Source of the DNA: Opitutia bacterium
GTDB taxonomy: Bacteria > Verrucomicrobiota > Verrucomicrobiia > Opitutales > T3Sed10-336
Assembly: GCA_003558065.1 (NCBI GenBank)
Contig: PWMU01000085.1
Location: 1-34,505 of the forward strand
Length of the DNA stretch: 34,505 nucleotides
Direction of reading: 5' to 3'
Under the pieces are notes generated by a model. It was not told the origin of the DNA and did no database searches. It saw only the letters and a list, made by a program, of their open reading frames with translations. Of this stretch, positions 17,622 to 25,915 are shown piece by piece. The first letter of the stretch is position 1, and each line of letters begins with the position of its first letter. The position numbers were made by a program, and so were the translations under genes.

Positions 17622-19112
17622 TCAGCAAAGGTTGTATTGAGGAGATTGAAGCAGGGCCATCGCGACGGTACGAATCCGGTTGATACTCTGATCCCCGGAT
17701 CCGGAAAGATGCTCGACCAGTGTATCGCGGAACTCCGGAGAAGCCGCCCCGGGAAGAAAGTACCTGAGGAACCGGTCAACCACGTCTTCGGGAGGGCTGT
17801 TCGCGAGTTGCCGCAATCGAGCCCGGGAAACGCTGAGAACGACCGGACCCGTTTTCCGCGCTTCGCGCAGGGCGGCCAGGTCGTCGGCATTCAACCGCTC
17901 CTCGTTCACTTCGGAAAAGAACGCTTCGACCAGGCTGCGTCGCGCGCTCAACGTGTTGGAATTGATCCAGAGCCGGCCGCCCAACCAACCCCGCACATTG
18001 GGAGGACTGTACAACGCCTGGCCCATCTGCCGGAAAGGGGTGATAACCGGACGCGGATAAGGCGGCACATCCAGCCGCAGGTCACCGAGCAATCCGAGGT
18101 AATAACGGAACGGGCTCTTGATCAGGCCCCCCCGGAACTCAGGTTCGTAAAAGATTCGGCTGGTCAGGATCCGCCTGACCAGAAACCCGAGGTTGTATCC
18201 GGAATTCGCCCATAAACGTCCCAGTTCCTCCAGGTATTCGGACGGCAGCGGCGCATCGGAAAGGTAATGCCGGCACGCCTCGGCCGGAATATGGGTGCGG
18301 GCGGCGGGTTGCCTGATAGCGAGATCGATCACGCCGTCGCCGTCAAATCGACCGGTTTCCCCGAAAATGGTCTTTCGCCCGGAATCATGCAGATTCGCAC
18401 GGAGCCGGAACTCCCCGGAGATTTGACGGTAGCCGGTAAAGGCACGCGCGGCCTCGCGCACGTCTTCCTCGGTATAAGCCCCCTCCCCCAGCAGGAACAG
18501 CTCGAACAGCTCCCGTGCGAAATTTTCGTTGGGTCGTTCGGCGGAACTGCGATCGAGATCAAGGTAGCGAATCATCGCGGCCGATCGCGATACCGCCTTG
18601 CAAACCTCGGCGTAATCGTCGCGGGCGCGCTCATGCAGGAGTTCGTGATGCCGGAACACCAGGTGCGGCTGACGGATCTGATCGAATGACACCACAAACA
18701 CATTGAGCAGGAAAGCCACCCAATTGGCGTGGGGCGCGTTTTCGGAGCGGGAGGCGTACCGGAGCCAGCTGAGCGACATATCGCGGTAGGCCTCGTTTCT
18801 TCGCTCGTTGAGCTCCCGGTTGAGCCGTTGCCGCTCCTCCCGCGACTCGGCCGCCCGGATACGCTGGTAATGCCCGTCGATTTCCGCCTCGAGGGCCGTG
18901 ATCGATGGCGGGACCGGCAACGGGGGCGGATTAGCGAACATGTGTCCGACCGTTTCGTTCATACCGAGGCGGAGGGAGGTCCGCACCTCGGCACTGGAAA
19001 CGGAAAACCCCGCGCGGCGCAACAAGTGCCGGGCTCGACCCGCGTTCCAGCGCGTTCGCGAGAGCGGGTGCCAGGCCTCGCGGGGAGACACACGGGGAGT
19101 TACAGGAGTCAT
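17622..19112 (-). CDS. DUF1800 protein
   Basis: A 496-residue DUF1800 protein. Marks include ARHLLRRAGFSVSSAEV at the start, FLLNVFVVSFDQIRQPHL (the family's usual HFxV segment), HHELLHERA, YLDLDRSSAERPNENFARE, the diagnostic ELFELFLLGEGAYTEEDVREA and ARAFTGY, and NVRGWLGG near the C-terminus. Residues about 68-105 are charged and helical, probably a coiled coil. No signal peptide is visible at the N-terminus (MTPVTPRVSPREAW), although its partner DUF1501 has a Tat signal. Role unknown. It is first in a two-gene unit with DUF1501 and divergent from xth across 149 bases. Confidence 0.92.
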   Translation of the reverse strand: MTPVTPRVSPREAWHPLSRTRWNAGRARHLLRRAGFSVSSAEVRTSLRLGMNETVGHMFANPPPLPVPPSITALEAEIDGHYQRIRAAESREERQRLNRELNERRNEAYRDMSLSWLRYASRSENAPHANWVAFLLNVFVVSFDQIRQPHLVFRHHELLHERARDDYAEVCKAVSRSAAMIRYLDLDRSSAERPNENFARELFELFLLGEGAYTEEDVREAARAFTGYRQISGEFRLRANLHDSGRKTIFGETGRFDGDGVIDLAIRQPAARTHIPAEACRHYLSDAPLPSEYLEELGRLWANSGYNLGFLVRRILTSRIFYEPEFRGGLIKSPFRYYLGLLGDLRLDVPPYPRPVITPFRQMGQALYSPPNVRGWLGGRLWINSNTLSARRSLVEAFFSEVNEERLNADDLAALREARKTGPVVLSVSRARLRQLANSPPEDVVDRFLRYFLPGAASPEFRDTLVEHLSGSGDQSINRIRTVAMALLQSPQYNLC

Positions 19113-19261
19113 TGCGGTCAGGGATTCCGTGAAGAATAATTTATGGACTGTTTTTCCGCGCCCGGCAACTCCATTGGTCGAAAATCATTCCGGTTGCCAG
19201 TCACCGGATCCCCGCCAACTCTTCCTTGCGCGCCACGCGCGGCACTGCTCTACTTCCCCCC

Positions 19262-20014
19262 ATGAAGATCCTTTCATGGAACGTAAACGGGCTGCGGGCC
19301 GCCCTAAGAAAAGGATTCACGGAATTCGTCGCCGAGCAATCCCCGGATGTGCTCGCCCTGCAGGAGACCAAAACCGGAGCGGATCCGTTTCATGTGCCCG
19401 TGGACGGCTACCGGCTATTCTGGAACCCGGCCGAAAAGCCCGGCTATTCCGGGACGGCGCTGCTCACAAAGACGGAACCCGACAACGTCACCTGCGGCAT
19501 GGGAGTGACGGAGCACGATCGCGAGGGCCGGATCGTTACCGCCGAATTCCCCGGTTTTTTCCTCGTCAACGTCTACGTACCGAACGCCCAGCGGGGTCTG
19601 ACCCGGTTGGACTACCGGACACGGCGTTGGGATGTCGACTTCCGCAGGTTCCTGAAAGGGCTGGAAGAAACAAAGCCCGTTCTGGTAGGAGGCGACTTCA
19701 ACGTCGCCCATACCGAGATCGACCTGGCCAACCCGAAGAGCAACGTCAAAAACGCCGGATTCACGCCCGAGGAACGCGAAGGCTTCAGCCGCCTGCTGGA
19801 GAATGGATTTATCGATACGTTCCGTGAATTCGAGAAAAGCGGCGGACACTACACCTGGTGGACCTACCGCAGCAACGCGCGCGAGAGGAACATCGGGTGG
19901 CGGATCGATTACTTTCTCGCCTCCCCCGCTTTGCGTCCCAGGCTGAAGAACGCCTTTATCCTTCCCGAGGTCTACGGCTCGGACCACTGCCCGATCGGGA
20001 TAGAACTGAAGTAA
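19262..20014 (+). CDS. xth: Exodeoxyribonuclease III / AP endonuclease
   Basis: Cleaves DNA at abasic sites and removes 3' blocks in base-excision repair. The 250-residue product has the endonuclease/exonuclease/phosphatase fold: WNVNGLRAALRKG, metal-binding LALQETK, YSGTALLTK, FLVNVYVPNAQRG, active-site VGGDFNVAH, TWWTYRSNARERNIGWRIDY and the terminal GSDHCPIGI with the catalytic Asp-His. The ATG at 19262 starts the family sequence exactly. It has no Shine-Dalgarno sequence, only a C-run, and TCTACT seven bases before the ATG may be a -10 giving a leaderless message. folB follows after 25 bases. Confidence 0.96.
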   Translation: MKILSWNVNGLRAALRKGFTEFVAEQSPDVLALQETKTGADPFHVPVDGYRLFWNPAEKPGYSGTALLTKTEPDNVTCGMGVTEHDREGRIVTAEFPGFFLVNVYVPNAQRGLTRLDYRTRRWDVDFRRFLKGLEETKPVLVGGDFNVAHTEIDLANPKSNVKNAGFTPEEREGFSRLLENGFIDTFREFEKSGGHYTWWTYRSNARERNIGWRIDYFLASPALRPRLKNAFILPEVYGSDHCPIGIELK

Positions 20015-20039
20015 CCCCCGGCCCGGAGGAAGCGGCGTC

Positions 20040-20405
20040 ATGGACAGAATCAAATTAAAAGAACTCCGCTTTTTCGGGCGGCACGGCGTTCTCCCGGAAG
20101 AGAACCGGCTCGGGCAGCAATTCACCGTTTCTCTGACCCTGGAACTCGACCTGAGCGAGGCGGGAAGGAACGACAGCCTTGAGGGCAGCATCGATTACCG
20201 CGAATTGATACGGGTGGCAACGGAAGTGATGGAAGGCCCTCCGGTCAAACTGCTGGAAACGCTGGCCGAAACCCTCGCCCGGCAAACCCTGACGGCCTTC
20301 CCGCAGGTCGGCTCGGTCACCGTCGAAGTCGGCAAACCAAACCCGCCGATTCCGGTCGAATCCTCCGGCACCTTTGTCGAGATCACCCGGATTCGCCAGG
20401 AGTAG
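20040..20405 (+). CDS. folB: Dihydroneopterin aldolase
   Basis: Converts 7,8-dihydroneopterin to 6-hydroxymethyl-dihydropterin in folate synthesis. The 121 residues match the family: IKLKELRFFGRHGVLPEE (with the conserved FFGRHG), then QFTVSLTLELDL, SIDYRELI, LLETLAETLA with the active-site Glu, and VEVGKPNPPIP near the C-terminus. A good ribosome-binding site (CGGAGGAAG) precedes the ATG. It follows xth closely and precedes folK, the next pathway enzyme, after 202 bases. Confidence 0.93.
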   Translation: MDRIKLKELRFFGRHGVLPEENRLGQQFTVSLTLELDLSEAGRNDSLEGSIDYRELIRVATEVMEGPPVKLLETLAETLARQTLTAFPQVGSVTVEVGKPNPPIPVESSGTFVEITRIRQE

Positions 20406-20607
20406 CTGTTGAAGCCTATTGGGTGGACGGCTGTCCGGTGCGACGCTATTCCCAGCCGTCGACTTCCGCAGACGTTGGCAAGCCGGGATCATCGCGGCGC
20501 AAAGACATAAGCCGCTCCTGCCGATTGTTCCGGCCTGTCGCCTGTCGGGACCATCGTTTCGCTTTCGGCCTTCCACTCGAGGCGCAGGCAGTCATAATGA
20601 CCCGAGC

Positions 20608-21132
20608 ATGCCGACGATCCAGAAAGCGGATTCCCGCCAGCAGGTCCTGCTCGGCCTGGGCGCCAACGTGGGCGACCGATGGGCCAACCTGCGGCGCGCC
20701 ATTCAGGACCTTGCCGCGAGGCGGGAAATCACCGTTCTCACACGCTCGTCCGTCTACGAAAGCGAGCCGGCCGGTTATGCCGACCAGCCGCGCTTCCTTA
20801 ACCTGGTGGTCGGCGTTGAGACCGTGTTGGCACCGGAAGAACTCCTGGCGGCGACCCTGGAAATCGAACGCGGGCTTGGACGTGTGCGCAGCTTCGCGAA
20901 CGCTCCCCGAACGTTGGATATCGACATCCTTTTTTTCGGGAATCGCAGCGTGAATACGGAACGCCTGCAGGTTCCGCATCCGCACTTTGCCGAACGGCCG
21001 TTTGTCGTGGTGCCGATGGATGAAGTCCTCAGGCATCCGGCCTTTCAGGGCCCGCTCTGGGACCCCCTGCGGGCAACCCTGAAAACCGATCTTCCCCGAA
21101 GCGGCGTGTGGCTTTGGGAGGAGCAGGAATGA
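20608..21132 (+). CDS. folK: 2-amino-4-hydroxy-6-hydroxymethyldihydropteridine pyrophosphokinase
   Basis: Transfers pyrophosphate from ATP to 6-hydroxymethyl-dihydropterin, the step after FolB. The 174-residue HPPK shows VLLGLGANVGDRWANLRRAI, SSVYESEPAGYADQPRFLN, the catalytic-loop RTLDIDILFFG with its two metal-binding aspartates, and VPHPHFAERPFVVVP. The frame is open upstream to 20419 but those residues have no HPPK character, so I use the ATG at 20608. CATAAT (20593-20598) nine bases before it could be the -10 of its own promoter. No folP or folE is present. Confidence 0.94.
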   Translation: MPTIQKADSRQQVLLGLGANVGDRWANLRRAIQDLAARREITVLTRSSVYESEPAGYADQPRFLNLVVGVETVLAPEELLAATLEIERGLGRVRSFANAPRTLDIDILFFGNRSVNTERLQVPHPHFAERPFVVVPMDEVLRHPAFQGPLWDPLRATLKTDLPRSGVWLWEEQE

Positions 21133-21192
21133 CCCCGGGAACCCGCCCGGCCGCCTTGATAGATCCCCAGGGAGACGATGCCTGACAGACTC

Positions 21193-21654
21193 CTAGTCCA
21201 CCAGCTCCACCACCAGCTGAAGTTCCACGGCCGATTTTTTCGGGAGCCCGTTGACGGCGACCGCGGCCCGGGCGTGCCGCCCCTTTTCGCCGAAAAGCTC
21301 ACCCAACAGGTCGGAGGCTCCGTTGATCACCCGAGGGCTTTCGGCGAATCCATCCACCGCATACACATAGCCGTTGACAAATACGATGCGTTTGACGGCA
21401 TCGAAGCTGCCCGCGGCCGCTTTCAGATTGGCCAACGCGTTGAGCGTACAAATCTGCGCGGCCTCGTAAGCCGATTCCACGGTCTGCTTGTCACCCACCG
21501 GTCCTTCGTGACTGATTTCTCCGTCCTTCAAGGCAAGAACCCCGGACAGGTACAGCAGATTGCCGGTTCGGACCGCCGGGACGTAGTTGCCCGCGGGAGC
21601 GGGCGCGGCCGGGAGATCGAAACCTTTTTCCTTCAACTTCTTTTCAATGCTCAT
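21193..21654 (-). CDS. RidA (YjgF/YER057c/UK114) family protein, long subfamily
   Basis: Small cytoplasmic protein of the RidA fold, whose best-known members hydrolyse reactive enamine/imine intermediates from PLP enzymes. The 153 residues belong to the longer (about 150) subfamily: SIEKKLKEKGFDLP, YVPAVRTGNLLYLSGVL, AAQICTLNALANLKAAAG, KRIVFVNGYVYAVDGF, and GRHARAAVAVNGLPKKSAVELQLVVEL with an arginine near the RidA active-site position. Deaminase activity is not certain in this subgroup. The ATG at 21654 is preceded by a G-run (GGCTGGGGG). It converges on folK and is divergent from the TonB block. Confidence 0.9.
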   Translation of the reverse strand: MSIEKKLKEKGFDLPAAPAPAGNYVPAVRTGNLLYLSGVLALKDGEISHEGPVGDKQTVESAYEAAQICTLNALANLKAAAGSFDAVKRIVFVNGYVYAVDGFAESPRVINGASDLLGELFGEKGRHARAAVAVNGLPKKSAVELQLVVELVD

Positions 21655-21760
21655 AGGCCCCCAGCCTACTCGTTGAAACGGATTTGGAAATGCAAAACGC
21701 GCCGCCATCCGCCAACCGGAAATTTTCTTCTTGCGAATCCGCACCGACGCGCCTGTTTGT

Positions 21761-21792
21761 TGAGAATGGGTATCATTTCTGTGTTTTATACT
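21761..21792 (+). promoter_or_regulatory. Fur-box-like operator with downstream -10 element
   Basis: TGAGAATGGGTATCA (21761-21775) matches the 7-1-7 Fur core TGATAATNATTATCA at 11 of 14 defined positions. TATACT (21787-21792) follows 11 bases later and matches the -10 consensus at 5 of 6, so the box would cover the -35 and spacer, the usual place for repression. No strong -35 at standard spacing is seen. The downstream TonB block makes iron control plausible. By eye only. Confidence 0.4.
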
Positions 21793-21842
21793 TCCCTGCA
21801 TCAAGTTTTCGGATTCTCCTGCCGCCCGTCTTCTATTTCATT

Positions 21843-21904
21843 CCCCTCTTGAGAGGGGCGGGGACCAGCCGCAAGGCTGGTGGGGTGTGTTTTCCGAAAA
21901 CACA
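21843..21904. repeat. Run of three hairpins (REP-like element or structured leader)
   Basis: Three inverted repeats stand almost end to end. CCCCTC (21843-21848) pairs with GAGGGG (21853-21858). ACCAGCC (21864-21870) pairs with GGCTGGT (21875-21881) around GCAA, a GNRA-type tetraloop. TGTGTTTTC (21886-21894) pairs with GAAAACACA (21896-21904). All arms are perfect. Only short G-rich joins separate them. It is the only copy I can see in the window. Confidence 0.6.
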
Positions 21905-21915
21905 ATGACGTGCAG

Positions 21916-21921
21916 TATAAT
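21916..21921 (+). promoter_or_regulatory. Consensus -10 element TATAAT before the DUF3450 gene
   Basis: A perfect TATAAT, 76 bases before the DUF3450 ATG. The -35 region would fall in the third hairpin and matches poorly. It may be a second promoter of the TonB block. Confidence 0.3.
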
Positions 21922-21997
21922 TGAAAGCCTCTCTTTTTTCCGGCCATCCTACCAAAACCGATTCAGGAAATACGCCTGTTCATCAGGCAACCGAAGC

Positions 21998-22774
21998 ATG
22001 CTTATGATCGCGAAACGCCGTTACCAGATTTCACTTTTCCCCGTTCTCCTGCTGGCGTTGATGTCGCCTCTCAAGGGAAGTGACGCCGACGAAACCCGGT
22101 CGATTCTGGACCGCTGGGTGGAAACCCGGAAACTGATTTCGCAGGAAAGGAGCCAGTGGAAAGGCGAGAAAGAGCAGCTGGAGCGCACCGTTGAATTACT
22201 GGAAACGGAACGTGCCCGGCTCACGGAAGACATTGGCCGGATGAAAGCCGAAAGCGGGGCCGCCGACCTGGAGAAGAACCGTCTCGAGCAGGAGGACACG
22301 GAACTGAAGCGGACATTGGCCGGCGTCGAGACCCGCACGGCCGAGCTTGAACGGACCCTGCCCTCGCTTCTGGCAGAATTTCCGGGGCCTTTGCGCGAAC
22401 GGACCCCGGCCCTGCTTCCGCCCCCCGACGGCGATGACGCCTCGTCCCCTCCTCTGGCCCAACGCCTGCAGGCCGCCGTGGGATTTCTCGGCGAAGCCGA
22501 CCGCTTCCAGGAAAATCTTCACGTCATGCGCGAAGTCATCATCCCGGAGGGCGGTGATGAGACCGAAGTCCGGGTCCTTTACCTCGGGCTCGGGCAGGCC
22601 TACTACCTGGGTCCGCAAGGAGACAGGGCCGGGTTGGGAAAGCCCGGCGGCGACGGGTGGGAATGGACGCCCCGCAACGATCTGGCCCCCGGCATTCGCC
22701 GCGCGCTGGCCGTCTACGACAACGAGGCCCATCCCGAGTTCGTAGGGCTGCCGGTCACCATTCGCAATCCCTGA
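21998..22774 (+). CDS. DUF3450-type periplasmic coiled-coil protein of the TonB block
   Basis: A 258-residue secreted protein. The basic N-terminus (AKRRY) and hydrophobic core (ISLFPVLLLALMS) make a signal peptide with cleavage near GSDA. Residues about 30-125 are a coiled coil (ERSQWKGEKEQLERTVELLE and onward). The C-terminal half has the DUF3450 pattern: LAQRLQAAVGFLGEADRFQENL, VRVLYLGLGQAYYL and a Trp-containing segment near GWEWTPR. Such proteins regularly precede an extended ExbB in Vibrio and Shewanella TonB2-type loci. Met at 21998 is used; 22004 is an alternative. The next gene begins three bases after the stop. Confidence 0.82.
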   Translation: MLMIAKRRYQISLFPVLLLALMSPLKGSDADETRSILDRWVETRKLISQERSQWKGEKEQLERTVELLETERARLTEDIGRMKAESGAADLEKNRLEQEDTELKRTLAGVETRTAELERTLPSLLAEFPGPLRERTPALLPPPDGDDASSPPLAQRLQAAVGFLGEADRFQENLHVMREVIIPEGGDETEVRVLYLGLGQAYYLGPQGDRAGLGKPGGDGWEWTPRNDLAPGIRRALAVYDNEAHPEFVGLPVTIRNP

Positions 22775-22777
22775 ACC

Positions 22778-24190
22778 ATGATGCCTCGCCGCCGTCCCTC
22801 CTTGTTGCTGCTTGTGGTCATTTGCTGGTGCTCGTTGGGCGCCGGTTCCCTGCCGGGCGGCACCCTCGACGGCGTCGCCCAGGACGCCCGCTCGGACCTC
22901 GAACGGGCCCTCGAGGAACTCGCCGAACTCCGTGAACAAATCGAGGACGAAAAACTGCCGCTCGCCCGGAAAGTCGCCGAACTCGAAGAAAAGATCGCGG
23001 AAAAGCGCCGCGAAAGCGAACGCCTCAGACGCATTCGCGAGACCCGACAAAGCGAGCTCAATCGCCTGAGAAGCCAGGTCGACCGGCGCCGCGAAAACAT
23101 CGCCTACTTTCACAACCTGCTCGACGACTACCTCGAAGCCTTCGAGGCCCGGCTGCACATCGCGGAGCTTCCGAATTACCGAAACCGCCTGCGCGAGATC
23201 CGGGAAAGCGGTCCCGGCTCCGGTGACCTCCAGCGCTTCGAGGGGCAGTTCGACCTGTTGGACCTCGCGGTCCGGCGACTGGACGAAAATACCGGCGGCC
23301 GGGTGTTCGAGGGCCGCGCACTCCGGGCCGACGGCACCCTGAGCCCCGGAATGTTCGCCCTGGTCGGGCCGATCGGCGTCTTTCAAGGCGAAGAACCCAA
23401 CCATCAGGGACTCGTGACCCTGCGCACCGGCTCGCTGCAGCCTTCCATTTTCCCGCTCCCCCCCCGGTTTCAGGGCGGCGTCCGGGAACTCCTCGACACA
23501 GGAACCGGACGGCTTCCGGTCGATACCACCCAGGGGATGGCGGTAAAACGCGAAGAGACCCGGGCGAACCTGTGGGAACATATCCGGCAGGGAGGTCCCG
23601 TCATGGTCCCCATCCTGCTCCTCGCTCTGGTGGCGCTGGGGGTTGCCCTCTACAAGTGGCGGGAAATCGCCTCGATGCCGCCGCTTCCGCCGGGCGAGCT
23701 CCAGCGGATTTTGGAACCCTTCAACCGGGGCGAAAAGGAGGAGGCACGGCGGCGAGCCGACCAGGCCCCGGGTCCGGTGGGAGCTATGCTGGCGGACGCC
23801 ATTGCGCATGCGGAGGAAGGAAAGGAACTCATGGAAGAAGTGATGTATGAGAAAATGCTCCGCACGCAACCCAAGCTGGATCGCCTGATGCCATTGATCG
23901 CCCTCACCGCCGCAACCGCTCCCCTCCTGGGACTGCTCGGCACCGTCACCGGGATGATCCAGACCTTTCAGCTGATCACCCTGTTCGGAACCGGCGATGC
24001 CCAGACGCTCTCGGGCGGTATCTCGGAAGCGCTCATCACCACCCAGTTCGGATTGATGGTCGCCGTCCCGGCGCTTATCGTGCACGCGCTGCTCTCCCGA
24101 AAGTGCAAGGGCGTGCTTTCCAACATGGAACAAACCTCATTCGGCTTCATCAACGGATTGGAGGAACATCTGCGAAACAGCGATGATTGA
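22778..24190 (+). CDS. Extended ExbB-like protein (MotA/TolQ/ExbB, TtpC type)
   Basis: A 470-residue proton-channel family protein with a long periplasmic N-terminal part. There is a signal peptide (1-25), a coiled coil at about 36-110, then a strand-rich region to about 250. Membrane segments are at about 273-293, 371-395 (with PLLGLLGTVTGM, the family signature) and 418-440. This layout equals TtpC, the fourth inner-membrane component of the Vibrio TonB2 complex, thought to link the ExbB2/ExbD2/TonB2 complex to its task. The upstream DUF3450 partner is three bases away, and the downstream exbB start overlaps this gene by eight bases. Confidence 0.9.
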   Translation: MMPRRRPSLLLLVVICWCSLGAGSLPGGTLDGVAQDARSDLERALEELAELREQIEDEKLPLARKVAELEEKIAEKRRESERLRRIRETRQSELNRLRSQVDRRRENIAYFHNLLDDYLEAFEARLHIAELPNYRNRLREIRESGPGSGDLQRFEGQFDLLDLAVRRLDENTGGRVFEGRALRADGTLSPGMFALVGPIGVFQGEEPNHQGLVTLRTGSLQPSIFPLPPRFQGGVRELLDTGTGRLPVDTTQGMAVKREETRANLWEHIRQGGPVMVPILLLALVALGVALYKWREIASMPPLPPGELQRILEPFNRGEKEEARRRADQAPGPVGAMLADAIAHAEEGKELMEEVMYEKMLRTQPKLDRLMPLIALTAATAPLLGLLGTVTGMIQTFQLITLFGTGDAQTLSGGISEALITTQFGLMVAVPALIVHALLSRKCKGVLSNMEQTSFGFINGLEEHLRNSDD

Positions 24191-24797
24191 ACATTTTCTC
24201 CAGGAAACCGCGCGGATCTGGGGCGAAGGCGGATGGGTAATGATCCCGCTCGCGCTGCTTGCCTTTTTCCTGTACGCGTTCGCCGCGGACCTGTTTTTCA
24301 CATTCTCCCGCAGCGAGTACCGCCGCTTTGATGCGAGCGTGTGCAACCACTGGATACAGAACCCGGATACCGCCTCCGGTCCGGTCGGAGAGATCATTCG
24401 GTATTCGCAGGATGGGGTATCTTCGCTCGGGGACATCCAAAGCCGGTTTGAGGGAATACGGCTCGCGATGCTTCCGAGGATCGACCGGAGGCTCTTTTTC
24501 CTGGTGACACTGACCACGGCGGCGCCGCTTCTCGGCCTGCTCGGCACGGTACTGGGGATGGTGTCGACCTTCGACGCGATGGCCGCCGGGGGCGGCCGGG
24601 TCATCGACATGGTCGCTTCGGGAATCTCAACCGCGCTGATCACCACAAAAACCGGCCTGCTCATCGCCATCCCGGGCTACTTTATGGCCTCGACGATACG
24701 GCGGCGCCGCAATGAATACGCCGCGTTTCTTGCCGGTCTCGAAAGTCTCACGATGCAGCATTTCCGGAAACGCCGGGCAGGAACGGAGACCGTTTGA
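24183..24797 (+). CDS. exbB: ExbB proton-channel subunit
   Basis: Inner-membrane subunit of the motor that uses the proton motive force to energise TonB. The 204 residues have three membrane segments (about 17-38, 104-128, 150-171) and the family signature TTAAPLLGLLGTVLGM. Short ExbB2-type length; no N-terminal extension. It overlaps the TtpC-like gene by eight bases, and its stop overlaps the exbD start (TGATG), so the three are translationally coupled. Confidence 0.93.
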   Translation: MIEHFLQETARIWGEGGWVMIPLALLAFFLYAFAADLFFTFSRSEYRRFDASVCNHWIQNPDTASGPVGEIIRYSQDGVSSLGDIQSRFEGIRLAMLPRIDRRLFFLVTLTTAAPLLGLLGTVLGMVSTFDAMAAGGGRVIDMVASGISTALITTKTGLLIAIPGYFMASTIRRRRNEYAAFLAGLESLTMQHFRKRRAGTETV

Positions 24798-25201
24798 TGA
24801 GAAAGCACCGCACTCTGCCCGCAGAAGAGGAAAGCACCGAGATCAACATATCCCCGTTGATCGACATGGTTTTCATTCTGCTCATTTTCTTCATTGTAAC
24901 CACGGTCTTCGTCGAGGAAACCGGCGTGGACGTGCAGCGTCCCGAAGCGGCATCCGCCGCCGATCTCGAACGGCAGAGCATCCTGATTGCCATAACGGCC
25001 GCCGGCGAAGTGATCTACGGCGGCGAGGAAATCGGGGTGAGCGGGGTCCGCCCGATGACCCGTCGCCTGATCCAGGAAGAGCAGCTGCCGGTCATCCTTC
25101 AGGTCGATGAAGACGCGGGAGCCGGTCTGGTCGTGCGAGTCCTCGACCAGGCAAAGCTGGGGGGGGCGGAAAACATAAGTATTGCCGCGGAACGACCGTA
25201 A
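24797..25201 (+). CDS. exbD: ExbD energy-transduction subunit
   Basis: Partner of ExbB in the inner membrane; 134 residues with one N-terminal membrane helix and a periplasmic domain. NISPLIDMVFILLIFFIVTT contains Asp23, at the place of the essential ExbD transmembrane aspartate. The periplasmic part has ILIAITAAGEVIYGG and LPVILQVDEDAGAGLVVRVLDQAK, typical of ExbD/TolR. The ATG at 24797 shares one base with the exbB stop. A TTG one codon earlier is in frame but is not needed. Confidence 0.94.
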   Translation: MRKHRTLPAEEESTEINISPLIDMVFILLIFFIVTTVFVEETGVDVQRPEAASAADLERQSILIAITAAGEVIYGGEEIGVSGVRPMTRRLIQEEQLPVILQVDEDAGAGLVVRVLDQAKLGGAENISIAAERP

Positions 25202-25224
25202 AGCCAAAGCCGAACCCAACGTCC

Positions 25225-25896
25225 ATGCGCCGCGTCTACCAGCCACCCTCGACCGCCAGACACCGGGTCCTTGTGCTCGCATGCGCGATTGGCTTGACCC
25301 TCCTTGTCTTCCTGGCCCTGCCGCTCACCCAGATTTTTTCCGGCGATGAAGAGCCGGAAGAAACGGTGCCGGCTCGGGTGAACCTCGCCGAACCCCCGCC
25401 CCCGCCCCCGCCGGAGGAAGAACCGCCTCCTCCCGCCGAGGAATCGCCCGACACACTGGAAGACATACCCGCGGAACCGGAAGCCGAGCCCGAGCCGATC
25501 GAGTTCGATCAACTCGAGCTGGCGCTCGAACCGACCGCCGGTGACGCAATCGAGGGGGATTTCACGTTCGGTTTCAATCTCGGCGCTGACACGGCCGCCG
25601 CGTTCGAGGCCTTCGAGGTCTCGGAGCTGGATCGCGCTCCCCGGGCGATCAGCCGGCCCCCGCCGGTCTATCCGTATTCGATGCGCCGGGACCGCGTAAC
25701 CGGATCGGTGAGCGTCATTTTTGTGATCGACCAGAGCGGAGAGGTTCGGGAACCGCGAGTGGAAGAGTCCACTCACCGCGAGTTTGAACGCCCCGCTCTC
25801 GAGGCGGTCCGGCGATGGCGGTTTGAGCCCGGCGGGAAGGACGGTAAAGCCGTTCCCACCCTTGTACGGACCCCGATTGAATTCACTCTCGACTGA
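25225..25896 (+). CDS. tonB: TonB energy-transducing protein
   Basis: Spans the periplasm and pulls open outer-membrane receptors. The 223 residues show a basic start, one membrane anchor (about 17-38), a Pro/Glu-rich spacer (about 54-90, long PPPPPPPEEEPPPP-type run), a middle acidic region, and a C-terminal TonB domain from about 145: PPVYPYSMRRDRVTGSV, VIDQSGEVREPRV and ALEAVRRWRFEPGGKDGKAV. It starts 23 bases after exbD and ends 19 bases before the TPR gene. TonB2 proteins share this short spacer type. Confidence 0.94.
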   Translation: MRRVYQPPSTARHRVLVLACAIGLTLLVFLALPLTQIFSGDEEPEETVPARVNLAEPPPPPPPEEEPPPPAEESPDTLEDIPAEPEAEPEPIEFDQLELALEPTAGDAIEGDFTFGFNLGADTAAAFEAFEVSELDRAPRAISRPPPVYPYSMRRDRVTGSVSVIFVIDQSGEVREPRVEESTHREFERPALEAVRRWRFEPGGKDGKAVPTLVRTPIEFTLD

Positions 25897-25915
25897 ACCC
25901 GAGCCCGAACGACGA

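Larger units (their letters stand above)
21655..21997. other. 343-base divergent intergenic region before the TonB block
   Basis: No gene is supported here. It is clearly more AT-rich than its surroundings. In order it holds a Fur-box-like site (21761-21775) with a -10-like TATACT (21787-21792), a three-hairpin element (21843-21904), and a consensus TATAAT (21916-21921). These are entered separately. Confidence 0.6.

Noticed and set aside
11667-20545. Recurring GCCTGTCGG in three spacers (after ilvD, after the lipoprotein, before folK)
   Set aside because: Only the copy at 14349 forms a hairpin, the flanks differ, and the same word also occurs in coding DNA, so it is too short to call a repeat family.
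22196-24133. 645-codon open frame on the minus strand
   Set aside because: It is antisense to the DUF3450 and TtpC-like genes. The translation has no family resemblance and is a codon-bias artefact of GC-rich DNA.
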